The notes under the pieces: generated by a model | What the model was told of the DNA's origin: nothing | Databases searched by the model: none | The model's input: only the letters and a program-made list of their open reading frames with translations | Shown: in pieces, positions 6,964-10,771 of the stretch | How positions within the stretch are numbered: position 1 is the first letter of the stretch | Layout: each line of letters starts with the position of its first letter | NCBI GenBank assembly: GCA_025054795.1 | Contig: JANWZU010000095.1 | Location: 1 to 10,771, forward strand | DNA from: Candidatus Caldarchaeum sp. | GTDB taxonomy: Archaea; Thermoproteota; Nitrososphaeria_A; Caldarchaeales; Caldarchaeaceae | Length of the DNA stretch: 10,771 bases | Direction: 5' to 3' | Translations under genes and position numbers: made by a program

Positions 6964-6982
6964 TAAGCGTTTATATCGCTTA
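6964..6982. promoter_or_regulatory. Symmetric TATA element between divergent genes
   Basis: The sequence is TAAGCG-TTTATAT-CGCTTA: six-base inverted arms around an AT core. Read rightward, the core lies about 27 nt before the ATG at 7000, placing the start of transcription on that ATG (leaderless). Read leftward (ATATAAA), it places a start near 6946, about 10 nt before the ABM ATG at 6936. No other TATA-like sequence is obvious between the two genes, so one box may serve both, and the arms could also be an operator for a dimeric regulator. Confidence 0.6.
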
Positions 6983-6999
6983 ACAGCAAGCATTGTTGC

Positions 7000-7320
7000 A
7001 TGCAGTATTTCGAGGCTGTTAGGCGTGGTGAGGTGGTTGCCGCTAGGGCTCAGAGCCTCCTCGCCAATTACACCGGATATGCCGTTGCGGCGATGATTGT
7101 GAAGGAGGGGAGTGATGGTTGGATGCCGGTCGGTGAGGAAAGCCTCGTGGCGGTTGTTAGGAAGGACGAGAATTTTTGTGTGCTGGTTGTCTGCGACAGC
7201 GACGGCTACGTCAAGGCTATGAGCGGGTCGCTGCCATGCAGGGTTGCTGAGAGCATAGCGTCAAAGATGATGAAAGAAGGTTTTGGGAAGTATGAGGGGC
7301 GGTTGGTGCTTCCGGTCTAG
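7000..7320 (+). CDS. Hypothetical protein, 106 residues, leaderless
   Basis: I do not recognise a family. The chain reads as a compact soluble alpha/beta domain: N-terminal helix (~3-26), strand (~27-35), two strands around VAVVRKDENFCVLVVCDSDG (~50-69), a short strand, a helix with C80 (~80-93) and a C-terminal strand (RLVLPV). Three cysteines occur at 60, 65 and 80, but not in a zinc-finger pattern. There is no signal peptide or membrane span. Support for its being real comes from the TATA element at exactly the leaderless distance from its ATG and from the stop, which shares a CTAG with the convergent DUF72 stop (4-nt overlap). Function unknown. Confidence 0.75.
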   Translation: MQYFEAVRRGEVVAARAQSLLANYTGYAVAAMIVKEGSDGWMPVGEESLVAVVRKDENFCVLVVCDSDGYVKAMSGSLPCRVAESIASKMMKEGFGKYEGRLVLPV

Positions 7321-8075
7321 CTTTTCAGCAGCTGTGCGAACCTCTCGGCGTCGTCCGCCATAGAGATGTTGTTGAACATCACGAAAGCCTCGTCCGCATC
7401 CAACTCCCCGACCGCTTCAAACAGCCGCTGAAGGTCTTCGTCAGAATATCTGTAGGAGTAGTTTACCTCCCTCCCACCCAGCCCATGCAGCCGTGTGTAG
7501 ACAAGCCGAGATGCCGTGGCTGGTTTTGAGCGTAGTAGGTCTGTGATGTGAATAACGCCTGTGCTGCTGCAGACCTCATAGACTTTATCCATCCTCGCTG
7601 CAACCCTTCCCCTCGGCTCCCAGCCAACCAAGAAGCCCGAGCCCGCAGCGTATTCGAAAAACTGCTTAGCATCTTTGAAAGCCGTGTCGTCGGCAGGCAT
7701 GCTGGCCGGTGTCTGGACCACGACGACCCTAGCCCGGAGCGCTTTGGCGACTTCAGCGGACTTGTCCCACGCTTCGAAGTTTTCCTCGACCGGCCTGAGA
7801 AAGCCGTACTTGTTTTTGAGTTGGCGTGGGTCGACTCCTGCTCTTCTCCAAGTGGGGCTGGTGGTTGGATGTGAGACAGCTTGCCAAGCCTTCATGCAGA
7901 AGACAAACTCGTCCGGCGCCTGCTCTCTCCATCTCTTGACGGTCTCAACTCTCGGAAGCCTGTAGAAGGTCTCCTGAACCTCCACGGCCGGGAACTTGCT
8001 GAAGTAAGCAGCTTTGCCGCCCTTGACGCTCCAGCCGCAGCAGCCGACGTAAACCCTGCCCACATAGATGAACAT
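7317..8075 (-). CDS. DUF72 family protein (YecE-like)
   Basis: 252 residues from the ATG at 8075. DUF72 proteins are TIM-barrel-like and of unknown function. Family marks in order: an N-terminal strand and GCCGWS, then VEVQETFYRLP (usually VEINSTFYRLP), FVFCMKAWQAVSHP, VVVQTPASM, GWEPRG, GVIHITD, YTRLHGLGG followed by NYSYRYSDEDL, and near the end FVMFNN (usually YVYFNN). Length is normal for the family. The start is not settled: a GTG at 8096 adds seven residues, while a GTG at 8063 would give MGRVYVGCCGW, closest to the usual short N-terminus and lying at leaderless distance from the A/T box at 8086-8094. It converges on the unknown gene (shared CTAG at 7317-7320) and diverges from the SRP RNA; neither neighbour suggests a function. 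Confidence 0.9.
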   Translation of the reverse strand: MFIYVGRVYVGCCGWSVKGGKAAYFSKFPAVEVQETFYRLPRVETVKRWREQAPDEFVFCMKAWQAVSHPTTSPTWRRAGVDPRQLKNKYGFLRPVEENFEAWDKSAEVAKALRARVVVVQTPASMPADDTAFKDAKQFFEYAAGSGFLVGWEPRGRVAARMDKVYEVCSSTGVIHITDLLRSKPATASRLVYTRLHGLGGREVNYSYRYSDEDLQRLFEAVGELDADEAFVMFNNISMADDAERFAQLLKS

Positions 8076-8083
8076 GCGTTGAA

Positions 8084-8094
8084 ACCTTAAAAAC
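8084..8094 (+). promoter_or_regulatory. BRE/TATA-like promoter of the SRP RNA, possibly bidirectional
   Basis: The sequence ACCTTAAAAAC is preceded by GAAAC (8081-8085), an A-rich stretch like the archaeal B recognition element. With 26-27 nt spacing, transcription would start around 8112-8117, exactly where the closing stem of the SRP RNA begins. On the opposite strand the same box (GTTTTTAAGG) would start a message near 8063, at a GTG of the DUF72 gene. Confidence 0.5.
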
Positions 8095-8110
8095 ACTCAA
8101 TCCCCTGATA

Positions 8111-8447
8111 GTGTTGGTGGCGGCGGGAAAGGCCGGGGAGCTAGCCCTTCCCTCAACCCGAGACGGGCTACATGCGGGGGCCGGACAACCCGTGGGGGCG
8201 CCTGCGGCCGGCCTGCCAGCCGAGCTGCACGGAGGCGATGAGAATACGCCGGATGGGGGCGCCGCAGGAGGGCGAGGTTCTCGTAGGAGGACCCCAAACC
8301 TCCTAATGCGTCGAACCGTGTCAGGCCCGGGAGGGAGCAGCACTAAGACGCAGCGACGCAGCCCATCCAAAAGCGTGTTCGAGAACTCAGGCAGCCCGGA
8401 GGCATGGCGCCGGGCCCTCGCCACCCCAGGGGGCCGCCGCCACCGTT
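8111..8447 (+). ncRNA. ffs: Signal recognition particle RNA (archaeal 7S RNA)
   Basis: This is the RNA scaffold of the particle that targets membrane and secreted proteins co-translationally. The helix 8 core lies at 8318-8343: GTGTCAG, CCC, a GNRA tetraloop GGGA (8329-8332; the commonest form is GGAA), GGG, AGCAGCAC. The ends close as helix 1, with GGTGGCGGCGG (8116-8126) perfectly complementary to CCGCCGCCACC (8434-8444). Helix 5 is long: GGCGCC-TGC-GG-CCGG-C-CTGCC (8197-8217) pairs with GGCAG-C-CCGG-AG-GCA-T-GGCGCC (8390-8411). Helix 6 is probably 8276-8317, with GGTTC/GAACC at the base and TAGGAGG/CCTCCTA above. The 5' Alu-like domain (~8131-8184) holds small hairpins such as CCCG-AGA-CGGG (8158-8167). 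The high G+C suits a thermophile. End positions are approximate to a few bases. It explains the ~400-nt stretch without genes. Confidence 0.95.
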
Positions 8448-8458
8448 AAACCTACATA

Positions 8459-8468
8459 AACTCATATA
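8459..8468 (+). promoter_or_regulatory. TATA-like box for the SpoIIM-like gene
   Basis: The A/T-rich stretch AACTCATATA, within the run after the SRP RNA, is centred about 32 nt before the ATG at 8497. The predicted transcription start is a few bases upstream of that ATG. The only other nearby ATG (8484) runs into a stop after six codons. Confidence 0.4.
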
Positions 8469-8496
8469 GCTCGGGAGCCGCAGATGGCTGTCCAAC

Positions 8497-9036
8497 ATGT
8501 TTAAGCTCTCACCGTTTGCCGTTTCGAGGTTCTTGGCTGCGTTGGCCGCAACCGTGGCTTTAATCGTCTTGCTGGCTGCAGGAGCTTTGACACCCGTCCC
8601 AGCCTCAGACGCTGCGAGAATGGTTGAGGGGTTTGAGGAGCTCGTCGCCGGCCTCACGGCCAGCCCGCTGGGCATCTTCCTGAACAACTTTGTCGCATCG
8701 CTCCTCATGATAATTCCCGCCGCCGGCATGGCGCTGGCTGCATTCATAGTTTATAACACGGGGCTCGTCATCTCAGCGATATCGACTGCGTCAAACATAC
8801 CTGCGGCGTTGTCCCTTCTCATACCTTTCCTGACTTTCTACGGCTTTGTGGAGATGCTTGCCTACGGGTTCGCCGTGTCTGAAAGCTTTTTCCTCACATC
8901 CGCTGCGGTTAAGAAGCGTTTCAGGCAGGAGGTAAGGGTTGTTCCGTACGTCGTGGCTGTCGTGGGTGGTTTGCTCGCTCTTGCGGCTGTGCTCGAGTGG
9001 GGTCTAATCGTGTTCTTCCAGTCTTTTCCTACCTAG
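8497..9036 (+). CDS. SpoIIM/DUF95-like integral membrane protein
   Basis: 179 residues with about four or five membrane segments (~8-30, 62-84, 86-98, 105-128 and 149-175). The middle resembles the SpoIIM (stage II sporulation M, DUF95) family: LNNFVASLLMIIPAAGMALAAF (62-83), an asparagine-containing NTGLV turn (87-91), then a loop and LIPFLTFYGFVEMLAYGFA (108-126) with the family's membrane-embedded glutamate (E119). In Bacillus, SpoIIM works in engulfment. Archaeal homologues do not sporulate and their role is unknown, though many are thought to act in membrane transport or envelope processes. The gene has its own TATA-like box and no co-directional neighbour. Its last 8 nt overlap the end of the prepilin peptidase gene. 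The family call is by motif recognition. Confidence 0.7.
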   Translation: MFKLSPFAVSRFLAALAATVALIVLLAAGALTPVPASDAARMVEGFEELVAGLTASPLGIFLNNFVASLLMIIPAAGMALAAFIVYNTGLVISAISTASNIPAALSLLIPFLTFYGFVEMLAYGFAVSESFFLTSAAVKKRFRQEVRVVPYVVAVVGGLLALAAVLEWGLIVFFQSFPT

Positions 9037-9733
9037 TTAGAGAGAACAAAACCCATCCCATCAAATCTCCTGCCAGAAGGTTGATGAAATACCCCGCTGT
9101 GAAAAAAACCAGCAGAGGAATGCCCGGAGTAATCCACATGTCGTTCCCCTTCACCATCTCTATGTCGTCAATAGAGATGTTGAAGTCAAACTTTCTCACA
9201 CCGTTCTCAGTCTTCTCCACAGGACTCCAGAAAGGTTTTCCAGCTGATTTTGAGACACGCACGCCTATGAAGCACGCGGCCAGCTTCCTAATCTTCCTCT
9301 CAGACTCGAAGCCCTTGAAGATTTTCTCCCCTCTAATAAGACGGAATAGGTTGTAGGCTGCGAAAGAAAGCGGAAGCGAGGCTGAAAGGAGCATTCCGTT
9401 TGTTAACGTGGTGAGGGCGTTGATGCCGTGTATGGTGGGCCATGTGTAGACGTACGGCTGGATGACCGCAATAGTGAGAAGGGCTTTTGCGTCAGCTCCT
9501 CCATACAGGCCCCCAAAGTAGAGAGCGAAGGCAACGGCACCGGAAACAGCTACGGCGAAGCCATACCTCAGCAGCTCTCCCAAACCACCGCTGTAAACGC
9601 TGAAGGCGTTTAGAACCAGACCTAGGGAAGCAGCCACGACCCAGACCACGTCGTCTACTTCACGTGTCCTGACATCTAAGTAGGAGGTGTACAGCAGCGT
9701 TGACGCAGCCAACAGAGTGTTGAACGGCTCCAT
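9029..9733 (-). CDS. Archaeal prepilin/prearchaellin peptidase (family A24B, FlaK/PibD-like)
   Basis: 234 residues. This membrane aspartyl protease removes class III signal peptides from archaellins, pilins and pilus-like binding proteins on the cytoplasmic side. The two catalytic aspartates are visible: D20 in YLDVRTREVDD and D81 in the GGAD motif (LYGGADAKALL), close to the D18/D79 and D23/D80 positions I recall for FlaK and PibD. Membrane segments: ~4-18, 29-48, 55-75, 83-97, 105-130 and a last one at ~204-222 after WITPGIP, the usual C-terminal feature. A polar domain at ~134-198 lies between, as in FlaK. The ATG is 6 nt after the glutamate dehydrogenase stop on the same strand, so the two may share a transcript. 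No pilin or archaellin gene is in the window, so its substrates are not known. Confidence 0.92.
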   Translation of the reverse strand: MEPFNTLLAASTLLYTSYLDVRTREVDDVVWVVAASLGLVLNAFSVYSGGLGELLRYGFAVAVSGAVAFALYFGGLYGGADAKALLTIAVIQPYVYTWPTIHGINALTTLTNGMLLSASLPLSFAAYNLFRLIRGEKIFKGFESERKIRKLAACFIGVRVSKSAGKPFWSPVEKTENGVRKFDFNISIDDIEMVKGNDMWITPGIPLLVFFTAGYFINLLAGDLMGWVLFSLTR

Positions 9734-9739
9734 CGCCGG

Positions 9740-10771
9740 TTAAGGCCAGATGCCGAGATAGTTTATAGCTTCTGCCACCTTGGCCACGGCTAGGATCATA
9801 GCTCCTTGCCTCATCGCAACCTCGTGCTTCCTCGACATCTGCAGAACTTCGTTGAAGCCCTTGACAATCTTAGCCTCCATCTTGGAGTTGACTTCCTCAA
9901 GGCTCCAGCTCTCCCTCTTTAGGTTCTGAACCCATTCAAGATAGCTCACGGTGACTCCGCCCGCATTAGCAAGTATGTCGGGGACCACGAGTATTTTGCG
10001 TTCGTTCAGCACCTTGTCCCCTTCAGCGGTTGTGGGGCCGTTGGCCCCCTCCACCACAGCCACGGCGTCAACCTTCTCGGCGATTTTCTTCGTTATCTGG
10101 TTTTCCAAAGCGGCTGGAATCAGGAAGTCGCAGGGAGTCGTCAAAACCTGCTCGTTGGTTATCTGCTCCGAGTCGTCGAAACCAACCACAGAGCCTGTCC
10201 TGTTCTTGTGCTCTAGCACGGCATGGGGGTTGAACCCTTTCCTGCTGTAAATTCCGCCCTTCGAGTCGCTTACGGCGACTATGCGTGCGCCGTACTCGTC
10301 GTACAGTATTTTGGCCGCGTTGTAGCCCACGTTGCCGAAGCCTTGAACGGCTATGCGTGCGTCTTTCAGCGGCTTGTTGAGAGTCTTAGCCAGCTCTCTC
10401 GTGGTTATGACAACTCCTCTTGCGGTGGCTTCGTTCCTGCCTAGGCTTCCGTAAAGGCTCACAGGCTTACCCGTAGCAACCTCCGGAGTCAGAACACCTC
10501 GCATCATGCTGTAGGTGTCAACCATCCAAGCCATGGTCTGAGCGTCTGTGTAGACATCTGGCCCCGGTATGTCGATGTACGGACCGATTACCTCATATAT
10601 CATGGCTGTGTACCTTCTCGTTATCCTCTCCAGCTCAGCTGTCGAAAGCTCCTTCGGGTTGCACGCCACACCTCCCTTCGCACCTCCGTACGGCAGGTCA
10701 GCCACAGCGCATTTCCAAGTCATCAGCATGGCTAAAGCCGTCACCTCGTCTACGTCGACAGATGGGTAGTA
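9740..10771 (-). CDS. gdhA: Glutamate dehydrogenase (5' end outside the window)
   Basis: The frame is open to the window edge; 343 residues are visible, and roughly 70-80 N-terminal residues are missing compared with a typical ~415-residue enzyme. The GTG at 10744 is an internal valine, not the start, since the family sequence continues upstream as YYPSVDVDE. The enzyme interconverts glutamate with 2-oxoglutarate and ammonium, using NAD(P). In the visible chain, K20 (MTWKCAV, substrate carboxylate), K32 (LPYGGAKGGV, catalytic lysine) and D72 (PGPDVYTD, catalytic aspartate) are present. The Rossmann motif GFGNVG is at 144-149, with the acidic end of strand 2 (AVSDSKGG) after it. The C-terminal helix pair is complete and the stop is TAA. 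Cofactor choice cannot be decided by eye. The prepilin peptidase gene follows 6 nt downstream. Confidence 0.97.
   Translation of the reverse strand, partial: YYPSVDVDEVTALAMLMTWKCAVADLPYGGAKGGVACNPKELSTAELERITRRYTAMIYEVIGPYIDIPGPDVYTDAQTMAWMVDTYSMMRGVLTPEVATGKPVSLYGSLGRNEATARGVVITTRELAKTLNKPLKDARIAVQGFGNVGYNAAKILYDEYGARIVAVSDSKGGIYSRKGFNPHAVLEHKNRTGSVVGFDDSEQITNEQVLTTPCDFLIPAALENQITKKIAEKVDAVAVVEGANGPTTAEGDKVLNERKILVVPDILANAGGVTVSYLEWVQNLKRESWSLEEVNSKMEAKIVKGFNEVLQMSRKHEVAMRQGAMILAVAKVAEAINYLGIWP

Noticed and set aside
6937..6993. N-terminal extension of the ABM-domain gene to an ATG at 6993
   Set aside because: It would translate the TATA element shared with the divergent gene, and the extra 19 residues do not belong to the ABM fold.
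8111..8449. Open frames on both strands through the G+C-rich stretch (for example 112 codons on + and 159 codons on -)
   Set aside because: The region folds as SRP RNA; the frames follow from its high G+C and low stop density, and their compositions (Arg/Pro/Gly-rich) match no family.
8343..8747. 134-codon minus-strand frame opposite the SpoIIM-like gene
   Set aside because: It runs antisense to a membrane protein with clear spans and into the SRP RNA; its Ala/Ser-rich sequence resembles a shadow frame.
1..10771. CRISPR array, insertion sequence, prophage, tRNA or rRNA
   Set aside because: No regularly spaced repeats, transposase or phage motifs, tRNA T-arm pattern or rRNA core sequences were noticed by eye on either strand.

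Overview
The window looks like chromosomal DNA of a thermophilic archaeon, most likely in the Thermoproteota/TACK range (an Aigarchaeota- or Thaumarchaeota-related lineage is my guess, not proven). Pointers are a bifunctional archaeal fructose-1,6-bisphosphate aldolase/phosphatase, a GGAD-type archaeal prepilin peptidase, a long archaeal 7S SRP RNA that is visibly richer in G+C than its surroundings, a small histone-fold protein, and TATA-box promoters placed for leaderless or near-leaderless messages. No CRISPR array, insertion sequence, phage gene or tRNA was found.

Positions 1-6342 (+) form one tightly packed gene string. It starts with the last codons of an unidentified gene. Then come a one-span membrane protein with a DUF4129-like domain, a 90-residue one-span protein, a MoxR AAA+ ATPase, a DUF58 protein, a polytopic membrane protein, a large surface protein with an anchor at each end, and fructose-1,6-bisphosphate aldolase/phosphatase. 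From the DUF4129-like gene to the surface-protein gene every stop overlaps the next start (by 1, 4 or 8 nt). The first six genes look like one envelope-located MoxR-DUF58 system: a cytoplasmic ATPase, a membrane-attached DUF58 partner, helper membrane proteins and an exported, probably N-glycosylated protein. The gluconeogenic enzyme follows 10 nt later.

Positions 6343-8100 hold short, mostly independent genes. On the minus strand are a 58-residue histone-fold protein and an antibiotic-biosynthesis-monooxygenase (ABM) domain protein. The ABM gene diverges from a 106-residue unknown gene across a symmetric TATA element (6964-6982). A DUF72 protein then converges on the unknown gene with a 4-nt overlap.

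Positions 8111-8447 are the SRP RNA gene, recognised from the helix 8 core, the closing helix 1 and the long helix 5. It diverges from the DUF72 gene across an A/T-rich box that may serve both.

Positions 8497-10771 hold a SpoIIM/DUF95-like membrane protein (+) whose end overlaps by 8 nt a minus-strand prepilin peptidase. Directly upstream of the peptidase on the same strand is glutamate dehydrogenase, whose N-terminus lies beyond the window edge.
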